10,849 bases of DNA from an uncultured Phycisphaerales bacterium (lineage in GTDB: Bacteria; Planctomycetota; Phycisphaerae; Sedimentisphaerales; Anaerobacaceae). The stretch spans positions 1 to 10,849 of the forward strand of contig CALEZT010000176.1 in NCBI GenBank assembly GCA_937927975.1, read 5' to 3'. The position numbers and the translations under genes are program-made. This document shows positions 1 through 6,713 of the stretch, in pieces (positions within the stretch are counted from its first letter, which is position 1; each line of letters begins with the position of its first letter). The notes below the pieces were generated by a model. It had not been told where the DNA came from. It made no database searches and saw only the letters and a list, made by a program, of their open reading frames with translations.

Positions 1-49
1 CCGACCACCGAGATCTACACTCTTTCCCTACCCGACGCTCTTCCGATCT
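1..49 (+). other. Illumina P5/TruSeq universal adapter remnant (contamination)
   Basis: The first 49 bases match the 3' part of the Illumina P5/TruSeq universal adapter, ending in its characteristic CTTCCGATCT. I see two differences from the standard adapter: base 1, and C instead of A at base 32. This is untrimmed library adapter at a contig end, so genomic sequence starts at about base 50. Any reading frame drawn through this stretch, including the TTG at 49, is artificial. Confidence 0.97.
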
Positions 50-51
50 TG

Positions 52-1338
52 GCGGATTTTGCGTGGAGGTGCCATGCGGACGGCATCTACCCATTCACCG
101 GTTATCTCAAGCGTTATCTCCCTCGGCATCTCTGCGAAGCTGGCGAACCGTTTCGTTTGCTGTCTCTATTGGCCGACCCACTGGTTGACTACTTTGAACA
201 ATGGGCGGAGCAAGGAATGGTAAGAGAAGGCGTCTTCTGCTTGGAGTTCTTGGCTGACTATGTTGGGAATTCCCCGGCGTATGCGAGCTTACGCCCGATT
301 ATCGCGACCCAACTCGCTCGACTTTACAATCGTCTGGCCAATCCTGATGCGGCTGCGAGTTGGCTCAGCGTGGCGCTTGCGTCAGCCGAAGGTCCTTCTC
401 GGTACGACCGAGCCGTATGCGTGGCATACCATGAACTTGGATCCTTGGAGCTGTCACGCGGCAACTATTCACAAGCCAGAAAGGCCTATCGAAATGCTCT
501 GAAGATATCCCGGCGCATCACACCTGCACCGGGTCATGAGATCGCAGCAAACTTGATTGGCTTGGCGGACATCGCCTACCTCGCCGATCTCGATACGGGA
601 CGCACGATTTGGCTTGGCAAACTGGCCCTGAAACACGCTGAGGCAGCCGGAGAGGCACCCCATGAGGCGGAAGCATGTCGAGTGTTGGCGGACGCCCTCA
701 AAGATGACCTCCAGTACAGAGAGGCGGAGGGTTATTTGGGTCGTGGCCAGCGTGTTGCAGAACAATACGGTCTCACGCACGTAGTCCTTTCACTGCTGAC
801 GTGTAGAGCATGGATGGCATATCAACACGCCGCACTGGGCAATTGGCCGGCAGGTGAGGCGGAAGCGGCGTTCCGAGAGTTGCTTCAGAAGGCTCAATCC
901 GCTCGCGACTGGCGTTATGAGGGCGATGCTTGGTCTGGACTTGGAACGGTGGCGGTGATAGACAAGTGCGTTCCTCTGCTGGAGGAGGCAATCGGTCATT
1001 TGAAGACTTTCGATCAGACATCAGATTGTCCCCACATAAGTGCCCGACGGTCTTTGCTGCATGCAATTCGTCTCCACTGGACCAGGCGTTTTGCAGAGGC
1101 TGCTCAGCTTTACGCTGAAGCGTCGGCCTTCAGCGAAAGGCATGGGCTTTGGTCACGACAGGCAGACGCTCTTGTCGGTGAAGGCGCTGCGTTGTTCCAC
1201 GGTGGAAGGACGCAAGAAGCTGAGACGACTTGGCAGCAGGCAAGATCTGTCCTTACCAAGTGTCCTCGTGCACGCCAGATGATCGCATCAAATGCCCTAA
1301 AGGCTTGTCAAGAAAGCCCGATGGCAGTGCCAATATAG
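52..1338 (+). CDS. TPR-repeat C-terminal part of a probable STAND-type regulator (5' end missing)
   Basis: This frame is open from the contig end to TAG at 1336-1338 and has no credible start. The first bases are adapter, so the true N-terminus is missing; about 428 residues remain. Numbering from the TTG at 49, residues 15-50 contain a stretch (TGYLKRYLPRHLCEAG) typical of the helical segment after the ATPase core of bacterial STAND proteins. Helix pairs of TPR type follow: about 86-113, 121-154 (with GNYSQARKAYRNALKI), roughly 203-238, and one near the C-terminus (ALFHGGRTQEAETTWQQA). No enzymatic motif is visible. By family analogy the TPRs would form a ligand- or partner-sensing superhelix behind a NACHT/NB-ARC NTPase, but the NTPase itself is not present, so 'STAND' is inference. 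It is convergent with the HEAT gene. It could instead be a stand-alone TPR protein. Confidence 0.7.
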   Translation, partial: ADFAWRCHADGIYPFTGYLKRYLPRHLCEAGEPFRLLSLLADPLVDYFEQWAEQGMVREGVFCLEFLADYVGNSPAYASLRPIIATQLARLYNRLANPDAAASWLSVALASAEGPSRYDRAVCVAYHELGSLELSRGNYSQARKAYRNALKISRRITPAPGHEIAANLIGLADIAYLADLDTGRTIWLGKLALKHAEAAGEAPHEAEACRVLADALKDDLQYREAEGYLGRGQRVAEQYGLTHVVLSLLTCRAWMAYQHAALGNWPAGEAEAAFRELLQKAQSARDWRYEGDAWSGLGTVAVIDKCVPLLEEAIGHLKTFDQTSDCPHISARRSLLHAIRLHWTRRFAEAAQLYAEASAFSERHGLWSRQADALVGEGAALFHGGRTQEAETTWQQARSVLTKCPRARQMIASNALKACQESPMAVPI

Positions 1339-1415
1339 CCATGCTCTAATATGTGCACTATCTGTCTGCGCCGATGCTGGGGGGATTGTATTGCCAGCCA
1401 GGTTCCACCTCAGAG

Positions 1416-2639
1416 TCACCTCGCACTCACGAGCATGGCCTGATCGGAAGATCCGTGGGAGTGAGGAGAGGAGCTGCGTGCTTTGGCAGCCAAACGCTTT
1501 TCCAAGAGTATTTGGTCCACTTGGGCACGGATGGAGGGGGATAATGACTGCGACTGCGATAACTTTGCCAGAGCCTCAGCCACCGTTTCCTGGAGTTCTC
1601 GCATCAGGATGAAGGAACTCGTGGCTCGGTGATCGGGAGTGTCTCGGCGCACTCTGGAATCGGTGTTGTCTAGCATCCGCGCAAGCGGATCAATGGCTCG
1701 AGAGTCGCCAATGTCTCCCAGGTGTTGGGCCGCGATCTGACGGACACCACTATCACAATCAGCGAGTGCAGCGATCAATGGCCCAACCGCACGGGCAGTA
1801 TCCATCTTTCTAATCGCGATGGCAACATCTTGGCGCACTCCAGGGTCACTATCGTACAACACCGGAATGAGTGGGTCAATGGCGCGGGAATCCCCAATAT
1901 CTCCGAGGAGTTCGGCCGCAATCCGACGGACGGTGGTATCGCGATCAGCGAGTGCACGGATCAACGGCTCAACGGCGCGGTTGCCGTCAATCATTCTAAT
2001 GGATGTCACAACCTCTCGTCGCACCCCGGTATCGCTGTCGTCCAGCGCCCGAACGAGTGGTTCAATCGCTCGACAGTCGCCGATATCCCCCAATAACTTG
2101 GCCGCGATCTGACGAACGCCATTATCACGATCAACGAGCGCGGCGATTAACGGCTCAACCGCACGATTACCGTCGATCCTTCTAATCGCGGTCGCAACAC
2201 TCCGGCGCACCCCGGGATCGTTGTCATTTAATGCCGGAATGAGCGGGCCAATCGCTCGGGCATCGCCAATATCCCCGAGAAGTTCAACCGCAGTTCGGCG
2301 CAGCGTTGAGTTGTTGTCTCCGAGTGCTCCGACCAACAGTTCGACCACACGAGCCCCGAACGCGCGAAGCATATCTGTGGCGACGCGACGCACAGCGATA
2401 TCACTGTCACCGAGCGCTCGGATCAGGTGTTCGATTGCGTGCGCGTCGCCGACTCTGCTCAATCCTTCCACAGCCGCGGCGCGCACACGACTCTCACTGT
2501 CCCGCAACGCTTTGGCAAGCAAGTTCGTAAGACGAGGGACTTTGAGGTCAACCGATTGCTGCAAGGCCTCGATCCGAGTCTCTGCCTTGGCGGAGCGAAG
2601 CTTCAGACGACAACGTTGAATATTCAACCATCGAAGCAT
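1416..2639 (-). CDS. PBS-lyase-type HEAT-repeat protein
   Basis: This 407-aa protein is built almost entirely of HEAT repeats of the PBS-lyase/EZ type, with signatures such as AVEPLIAALVDRDNGVRQIAA. About ten ~31-aa repeats span residues ~28-335. Three pair up into near-identical 62-aa units at 122-183, 184-245 and 246-307, each beginning GDIGD. A fourth unit starts at 308 and decays. The N-terminus (MLRWLNIQRCRLKLRSAKAE) is a short basic amphipathic helix. The C-terminal tail (about 350-407) is Ser/Ala-rich and not HEAT. I chose the ATG at 2639 because AAGGAGGAA lies 8 nt upstream; the in-frame ATG at 2660 lies upstream of and reads through that ribosome site. Such proteins serve as protein-protein scaffolds or, in the phycobilin lyase group, chromophore lyases. 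Nothing here supports a lyase role, so a scaffold or regulatory role is inferred. It is probably co-transcribed with the small paralogue at 2751-2954. Confidence 0.88.
   Translation of the reverse strand: MLRWLNIQRCRLKLRSAKAETRIEALQQSVDLKVPRLTNLLAKALRDSESRVRAAAVEGLSRVGDAHAIEHLIRALGDSDIAVRRVATDMLRAFGARVVELLVGALGDNNSTLRRTAVELLGDIGDARAIGPLIPALNDNDPGVRRSVATAIRRIDGNRAVEPLIAALVDRDNGVRQIAAKLLGDIGDCRAIEPLVRALDDSDTGVRREVVTSIRMIDGNRAVEPLIRALADRDTTVRRIAAELLGDIGDSRAIDPLIPVLYDSDPGVRQDVAIAIRKMDTARAVGPLIAALADCDSGVRQIAAQHLGDIGDSRAIDPLARMLDNTDSRVRRDTPDHRATSSFILMRELQETVAEALAKLSQSQSLSPSIRAQVDQILLEKRLAAKARSSSPHSHGSSDQAMLVSAR
1431..1490 (-). repeat. Direct repeat copy 1 (C-terminal tail of the HEAT gene)
   Basis: These 60 bases match 2781-2840 in the same orientation with 8 differences and no gap. 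In both copies they encode a tail of the form AAKARSSSP(H/E)SHGSSDQAML at the C-terminus of a minus-strand gene, so the two genes share ancestry. Confidence 0.85.
1719..2276 (-). repeat. Three 186-bp coding repeats (62-aa double HEAT units)
   Basis: Three consecutive 186-bp units (2276-2091, 2090-1905, 1904-1719 on the minus strand) each encode 62 residues beginning GDIGD and ending in a short leucine helix (VRQIAAKLL-like). A degenerate fourth unit begins at 1718. The units keep exact register and length, which indicates tandem duplication of a two-HEAT block. This is a coding repeat, not a CRISPR or intergenic array. Confidence 0.85.
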
Positions 2640-2647
2640 GACGGGTT

Positions 2648-2653
2648 CCTCCT
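2648..2653 (-). promoter_or_regulatory. Ribosome binding site deciding the start of the HEAT-repeat gene
   Basis: On the minus strand AGGAGG (inside AAGGAGGAA) lies 8 nt before the ATG at 2639. This is a near-ideal Shine-Dalgarno site and excludes the longer start at 2660, whose codons would overlap it. Confidence 0.8.
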
Positions 2654-2750
2654 TCTGCATAACCTCACCGGCGACACTCTTCGGCCAAGAAATGCATCAT
2701 ACCGCGTAGACTCTCCTGCCGATCGCATGCTACCTCAGAGCCATTCAATC

Positions 2751-2954
2751 CTACGGCAAGCGTAGGTCCTTTCTTTCCGTGAGCATGGCTTGATCGGAAG
2801 ACCCGTGGGACTCAGGGGAGGAACTACGTGCTTTGGCCGCTAGCGCTTCAGATAACATCCTCGCTCTTCTATGCTCCTCCTCGTCGACGCGGGATTCCGT
2901 CCTGGCAAAGCGAAGCCTTATGCTGTGACCCAGATTCCTCAACCAGTGAAACAT
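2751..2954 (-). CDS. Small HEAT-less paralogue of the downstream HEAT protein
   Basis: This 67-aa gene begins MFHWLRNLGHSIRLRFARTE and ends in a tail containing LAAKARSSSPESHGSSDQAM. The N-terminus aligns with the start of the HEAT protein (MLRWLNIQRCRLKLRSAKAE; shared W-L, R-L-, A-(T)E(S/T)R pattern), and the tail matches its C-terminus. It therefore looks like the same gene with the whole HEAT array absent. ATG at 2954 is preceded on the minus strand by AGGAAGGAA about 6 nt away, so translation is plausible. It lies about 110 bp upstream of the HEAT gene on the same strand, probably in one transcript. Its function is unknown. It may be a deletion remnant, or a minimal partner sharing the N-terminal helix and tail. 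The homology is seen in the sequence; that it is expressed is inferred. Confidence 0.65.
   Translation of the reverse strand: MFHWLRNLGHSIRLRFARTESRVDEEEHRRARMLSEALAAKARSSSPESHGSSDQAMLTERKDLRLP
2781..2840 (-). repeat. Direct repeat copy 2 (C-terminal tail of the small paralogue)
   Basis: This is the partner of 1431-1490: ungapped, 52 of 60 bases identical by eye. It encodes the same Ser-rich tail, but in a 67-aa gene with no HEAT repeats. Confidence 0.85.
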
Positions 2955-3503
2955 AGCAAATTCCTTCCTCGATACAACTCCGTGGGCAATGGGTTCCGCC
3001 TAGGAGATACGTCGCATTTCATGACCACAGTTGCCATATAATAGGCCCGATGAGTTCTGCGTGCAAGCATCAAAGAAGAAGATCTTCCCTTACTCTGGCG
3101 GCGCATTGAGTTCGCCTGCTTGACACTGGCCTGCACTGGGTCTCCTTACTCACTTAGAGGAAGAATCATGTGTACGGCTCCCAATACTTGTCCCCGACAT
3201 TTGTAACTACCTGAATTGACAGGGGTTAATGGTAATATGTTCTGCGGCCAACTTCTGGATGTCGCGGGCAGGTACGACTGCTCCGCCGAGCGGCTTGCCC
3301 TCTGTCCATTCACCAGCGTTGAGCCACAAAGCGATAAATCCCGAGGGGGCTGAAGGCAGCGCCCTCAGAAGCACTTTTTATGGTTCCGGCTTGTCCTGGT
3401 TAGGTAATAGGCAGGGACAATCTCGTCGGCAAACTCAGGGACCAGATTGATGCAGCCCCCGCAGTACTTGTCGACGAAGGGCTCGACCGGCTACGGATCT
3501 ACC
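2955..3503. other. Intergenic region with no supported gene
   Basis: This divergent spacer lies between the HEAT pair (minus) and the nucleotide-signalling operon (plus). Apart from the minus-strand promoter candidate at 3038-3066 I find no convincing gene or RNA. Short open stretches on the minus strand at about 3200-3480 read somewhat protein-like in two adjoining frames (one ending at a TAG near 3210, one at a TGA near 3365), but without clear homology. They could be decayed coding sequence or chance. Confidence 0.5.
3038..3066 (-). promoter_or_regulatory. Candidate sigma70 promoter for the HEAT gene pair
   Basis: On the minus strand TTGCAC (3066-3061) is followed after 17 nt by TATTAT (3043-3038). 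The -10 matches 5 of 6 consensus bases, the -35 only 3 of 6. It lies about 85 nt upstream of the ATG at 2954. The spacing is ideal but the -35 is weak, so this is a candidate only. Confidence 0.4.
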
Positions 3504-3532
3504 TTGACCAGAGCGTGTCATGTGGCTATAAG
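3504..3532 (+). promoter_or_regulatory. Sigma70-type promoter of the Nudix/RSH/TIR/STAND operon
   Basis: TTGACC at 3504-3509 is followed after 17 nt by TATAAG at 3527-3532. Each hexamer matches 5 of 6 consensus bases. Transcription would begin near 3539-3540, giving a very short leader before the Nudix start. It is the best promoter-like sequence in the window and sits exactly where the four-gene operon begins. Confidence 0.65.
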
Positions 3533-3539
3533 AACCACA

Positions 3540-3550
3540 GCAAGGCTTGC
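3540..3550. promoter_or_regulatory. Palindrome at the predicted transcription start, possible operator
   Basis: GCAAG-G-CTTGC is a perfect 5-bp inverted repeat around one base, placed at the expected transcription start of the promoter at 3504-3532. A repressor half-site pair here would block initiation. At 11 bp it could easily be chance, and it also overlaps the first possible codons of the Nudix gene. Confidence 0.25.
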
Positions 3551-4032
3551 GAACGGTGGACAAGGACAGCATACGGGTCCTGGACTATGTGGAATCTCGG
3601 GTGGGAGAATCGGACGTGGCGAAGCGTTTCGGACTTGCCGTCAAGGCAGTGATCTTCGATGAGCAGGGTCGCTGTTTGCTCATTCGGCGATCGAACCAGT
3701 GCAGGAACTTCGTCGGGAAATGGGAATGGCCTGGCGGGAAAGTGGACCCGGGCGAGGACTTCGCCCCCGCAGTGGTTCGCGAGGCGAAAGAGGAGACCTC
3801 CCTGGACGTGGAAATCACCGGCCTGGCGGGGGCCACGCAGTTCGAGATGCCAGCCGTCAATGTGGTCCTGCTGTGCATGGAGACCCGACTGATTGCGGGC
3901 GAAGTCCGTCTCAGCGAGGAGCACGACGATTTCGTCTGGGTCCCCTTGTCGGACCTGGAGAACTGGGACATCGTGGAAAGCGCAAAGCCGCTCATGGTCG
4001 AATATGCGGCGAAGAGAGGATCTGGCCTATGA
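3547..4032 (+). CDS. Nudix hydrolase
   Basis: This cytosolic pyrophosphohydrolase of the Nudix family has about 161 aa. The Nudix box is clear: G64, E70, R78-E79 and E82-E83 in GKVDPGE...REAKEETSL fit GX5EX7REUXEEXGU, with Ser85 in place of the last Gly. The glutamates that bind Mg2+ are all present. WEWPGGK just before is typical of MutT-like members. Such enzymes split X-linked nucleoside diphosphates (NTPs, ADP-ribose, alarmones); the substrate cannot be read from the sequence. The start is uncertain: the frame opens at 3532, with TTG at 3547 or GTG at 3556, the latter 10 nt after a weak AAGG. It is the first gene of the operon, and its ATGA overlap with the next gene implies translational coupling. 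In this context it probably removes the nucleotide made or sensed by its neighbours (inference). Confidence 0.9.
   Translation: MRTVDKDSIRVLDYVESRVGESDVAKRFGLAVKAVIFDEQGRCLLIRRSNQCRNFVGKWEWPGGKVDPGEDFAPAVVREAKEETSLDVEITGLAGATQFEMPAVNVVLLCMETRLIAGEVRLSEEHDDFVWVPLSDLENWDIVESAKPLMVEYAAKRGSGL
4015..4020 (+). promoter_or_regulatory. Ribosome binding site of the RelA/SpoT-SLOG-RyR gene
   Basis: AGAGGA lies 8 nt before the ATG at 4029, inside the end of the Nudix gene. It supports starting the long protein at 4029, although its frame stays open further upstream through the Nudix gene. Confidence 0.65.
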
Positions 4033-6713
4033 CAAATTCGACAACGCTATTGTCTTTGACTGACTCGGCCCATGCCGCGAAACTGCATGATCAGGAATGG
4101 GTGAGACTGCACGTGCCAAGATTCAAACGCGTTCGGCGCTACTACTTGGACTACGGGGATTTCCTGAGCGATGTGCTCAACGAGTTCTGCCGTCGAGTCG
4201 CGCCGTTGGCCATCGTCCAGGCCCGGGTCAAAGGCGTATCCAGTTTCGCTGAGAAGATCCTGCGCAAGCGCAAGAGCTATGTGGATGCCTCAGTTCCTCT
4301 TCCTCCGGACCCCTTGGTGCGACTCACCGATCTGTGCGGTGCACGGCTTATTGTCCAGACGTCCGAGCAGGTCAGGACCGTCTGCCAGTTCATCGAACGT
4401 GCGTTTGACATTGATTGGCCGAACAGCGAGGATGTAAGCCAGCGTCTCAAGCCCACGGAATTTGGCTACCGATCGGTGCACTATATTGTGATGGCCAATG
4501 AGGCGAAACTTCGTGAGGTGGGCATTGAGAAGAAGGTCCCCGCCGTTCTACGGGGTTTCGCCAGCAAGGTCGTTGGTCCTACGGCTGCCAATCGTCCTCT
4601 GAAAGCCGAAATCCAGGTGCGTACACTCCTGGAACATGCATGGTCCGATATCGGCCATGACATGACGTATAAGACGGACCTCAAGGTTCCCGGCAATATC
4701 GTACGCCAGTTCGCTACCGTTGCGGCTGTTCTGGAAGGAGCAGATCGGGAGTTTGGACAACTGGTGCACGCATTCTCCACGTACCGCGCCAACCTTGGTG
4801 CCCACCATTCACGCAAGGAAGTCGAGGAGGAGATCGAGCGGCAGAAGACCGTGCTAGATTGTGAGCCGGAGAATGTCGACTTGGCGTTGAAACTTGCCCG
4901 ACTGTACCACGTTATGGGAAGGCATGAGGACGCCATTGATGTGTTGGATCGCAAAGGGTGGTGTGAGGAGCCGGAAGTACAGCGGTACCTTGGTCTGCTC
5001 CTTACAGAGGTACACTGGGATCGTCCCGCCGAGGCGGAGTTCCGCCGTGGCTACGATCTTCTCGACCAGGCTTGCAGTGGCATGGAGACCGATGCGGAAA
5101 CACTCTGTGCCTTCGCGGAGTGTGTGGCACATCTGGGAAAGGTCGTGCGTGCACGAGAACTCTTCAAGAAGGCGGTGGCTCTGGATGCCACGCAACCCCT
5201 CGTTCTCTGTCGCTATCTGGAGTTTGAAATCGAGAAAGCAGGAAACACCAATCTGGTGCAACTGACTGCTCCGATGATTCGCAGCGCTATGGACCGTGCA
5301 CACCGCCAGATCGAGGCACGCGTGAATCTGCCCAACGCCTGGTTCTCCCTTGCGGTCTTTCACCTGCTGCTGCAGGAACCCTTCTCCGCTTTGTCAGCGC
5401 TGGGACAGGCCGGTTGTCTGTGCGAACCTGCGAGCGGGAAGGACAAAGCCGCCACCGCACGGCCCTGTGCCGCAGGGCACATTCTGCAGCGAGCCCGGGC
5501 CACTATGGAACGGCTTCGCCCTGTGAGTAGGACACTTGAAGGGTTTACCTGGTTCGAACGTTTCTTGCTTCTGATTCTGGCAGTGCGGTTAGGCAGCGAC
5601 GAGGTCGCAACCGAGTTGTCTCGACTAACCTCAGTGAACAGTCCCGTGTCCAATCGAGACGACCAGGTGGTCATCCTGGCCGGAGGTTGCGCCCCGGAAG
5701 TGAACAAGTATATGAATGATCTGCGCAAACCGCTCGTTCAGGCGTCCAAGGGTATTGCATTCACCCTGATCAGTGGCGGGACACAAGCGGGAGTCAGTGG
5801 GGTGGCTGCAGACTTGGCTACCCGGTGCGGCGAGAACGTTAGGGCTTTCTGGTACCTGCCCGGGCACGTTCCGCTCCACACGGTCACAGACGAGGGCACC
5901 AAGCGTTCCGGCGGACACAACCCGTCGAACGGAGTCGATTTTACACCTTTGGAGCCTCTGCAAACATGGATTGACCTAGTTCACGCGGGCGTACAGCCCT
6001 CTCGTGTCAAGTTGTTGTGTTACGCACCCGGCAAGGTGGCCCATGCCGAGTGCATGATCGCCATGACGCTTGGTGCTCGCGTTGGCGTTATTGACAACCC
6101 ACGATTACCCAAGGAACGTCGGTTCAACGCCTCCGAGTGGACCACACACCCATGTTTTGCACCCCTCCCCTTGGACCCGATGACCCTGCGAGCTTTTCTC
6201 CAAATCGATACCGCGCCGTTGGTGGAGGCCCAGAAGAAACGGCTGGAACGGGCCGCACGTATGACGCATGAGGACTATATGAAATCGGCGACACCGAAAG
6301 ACCCGTCTCTTCAGCCCTGGGACAAACTGGACAATTCGCTGAAGCTATCCAACTACCACCAGGTGGCATATTGGGAAGGAGTCCTCCAAGAGTATGGATT
6401 GGGCGTGCGACAACTGACGCAGCAGGATAAGCGGCACGACCCTCTGGATCTGGAGAAGGAGCTTGGGAAATCGGGCATCAGGAAACTGGCAGCGATCGAA
6501 CATGGCCGCTGGAATATCGAACGCCTGTATTATGGCTGGCGATATGCCCGCGAGAAAGACGTAGCTCGGAGGCTGTCTCCCTATCTGGTTCCCTGGGTAG
6601 AGGTACCGTCAAAGATCCAGAAACTCGATCTCGACGCAATGCGAAGCCTGCCCAAGAAGCTTCGCGAGGCGGGACTCGAACTGATCCGGATAAGAAGGGG
6701 CAAACGCACATGA
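4029..6713 (+). CDS. RelA/SpoT-type nucleotide synthetase fused to TPR, SLOG and RyR domains
   Basis: This is an 894-aa multidomain protein. (1) Residues ~30-225 are a RelA/SpoT nucleotidyltransferase domain: the basic motif RVKGVSSFAEKILRK at 66-80, DLCGARLI with metal-binding D101, GYRSVH at 146-151, and EIQVRT with E194. The key synthetase residues are present and there is no HD hydrolase domain, so it should be a synthetase-only (p)ppGpp/ppApp-type enzyme. (2) Residues ~283-540 are TPR-like helices (for example GRHEDAIDVLDRKG). (3) Residues ~547-720 form a Rossmann domain starting VVILAGG with GGTQAGVSG at 583-591, a signature of SLOG nucleotide-binding domains, closest in feel to the TRPM/LSDAT type. 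(4) Residues ~770-885 are a RyR domain (AIEHGRWNIERLYYGWRY, then LVPW). Start and stop overlap both neighbours by 4 nt (ATGA). Role inferred: makes an alarmone-like nucleotide under control of a ligand bound by SLOG/RyR. Domain calls are firm for RelA/SpoT and RyR, good for SLOG. Confidence 0.9.
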   Translation: MTNSTTLLSLTDSAHAAKLHDQEWVRLHVPRFKRVRRYYLDYGDFLSDVLNEFCRRVAPLAIVQARVKGVSSFAEKILRKRKSYVDASVPLPPDPLVRLTDLCGARLIVQTSEQVRTVCQFIERAFDIDWPNSEDVSQRLKPTEFGYRSVHYIVMANEAKLREVGIEKKVPAVLRGFASKVVGPTAANRPLKAEIQVRTLLEHAWSDIGHDMTYKTDLKVPGNIVRQFATVAAVLEGADREFGQLVHAFSTYRANLGAHHSRKEVEEEIERQKTVLDCEPENVDLALKLARLYHVMGRHEDAIDVLDRKGWCEEPEVQRYLGLLLTEVHWDRPAEAEFRRGYDLLDQACSGMETDAETLCAFAECVAHLGKVVRARELFKKAVALDATQPLVLCRYLEFEIEKAGNTNLVQLTAPMIRSAMDRAHRQIEARVNLPNAWFSLAVFHLLLQEPFSALSALGQAGCLCEPASGKDKAATARPCAAGHILQRARATMERLRPVSRTLEGFTWFERFLLLILAVRLGSDEVATELSRLTSVNSPVSNRDDQVVILAGGCAPEVNKYMNDLRKPLVQASKGIAFTLISGGTQAGVSGVAADLATRCGENVRAFWYLPGHVPLHTVTDEGTKRSGGHNPSNGVDFTPLEPLQTWIDLVHAGVQPSRVKLLCYAPGKVAHAECMIAMTLGARVGVIDNPRLPKERRFNASEWTTHPCFAPLPLDPMTLRAFLQIDTAPLVEAQKKRLERAARMTHEDYMKSATPKDPSLQPWDKLDNSLKLSNYHQVAYWEGVLQEYGLGVRQLTQQDKRHDPLDLEKELGKSGIRKLAAIEHGRWNIERLYYGWRYAREKDVARRLSPYLVPWVEVPSKIQKLDLDAMRSLPKKLREAGLELIRIRRGKRT

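Noticed and set aside
49..51. TTG as a start codon of the first TPR gene
   Set aside because: Its first base is adapter sequence and the frame is open to the contig edge; the gene is simply truncated.
1377..1402. GCTGG/GCCAGC inverted repeat between the convergent genes as a terminator
   Set aside because: Only about 5 bp of stem around a 12-nt loop with no U run; not better than chance.
1719..2276. Regular repeats considered as a CRISPR array
   Set aside because: The 186-bp period is in frame and codes HEAT repeats; there are no short identical repeats with unique spacers and no cas genes.
1722..2619. Several plus-strand open frames opposite the HEAT gene
   Set aside because: They mirror the repetitive, codon-biased HEAT coding strand and show no domain of their own.
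2640..2660. ATG at 2660 as start of the HEAT-repeat gene
   Set aside because: The extra seven codons contain the Shine-Dalgarno sequence of the ATG at 2639, and the small paralogue begins at the position equivalent to 2639.
3216..3221. Perfect TTGACA hexamer in the spacer
   Set aside because: No -10-like hexamer lies at a usable distance (TAATAT is only 11 nt away, TATGTT 14 nt).
3229..3450. 73-codon plus-strand open frame in the spacer
   Set aside because: No ribosome site, no recognisable motif and composition unlike neighbouring genes.
3699..4028. Upstream extension of the long RelA/SpoT frame through the Nudix gene
   Set aside because: The Nudix protein is clearly coded in another frame there. 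ATG 4029 has a ribosome site 8 nt upstream and gives the usual ATGA overlap.
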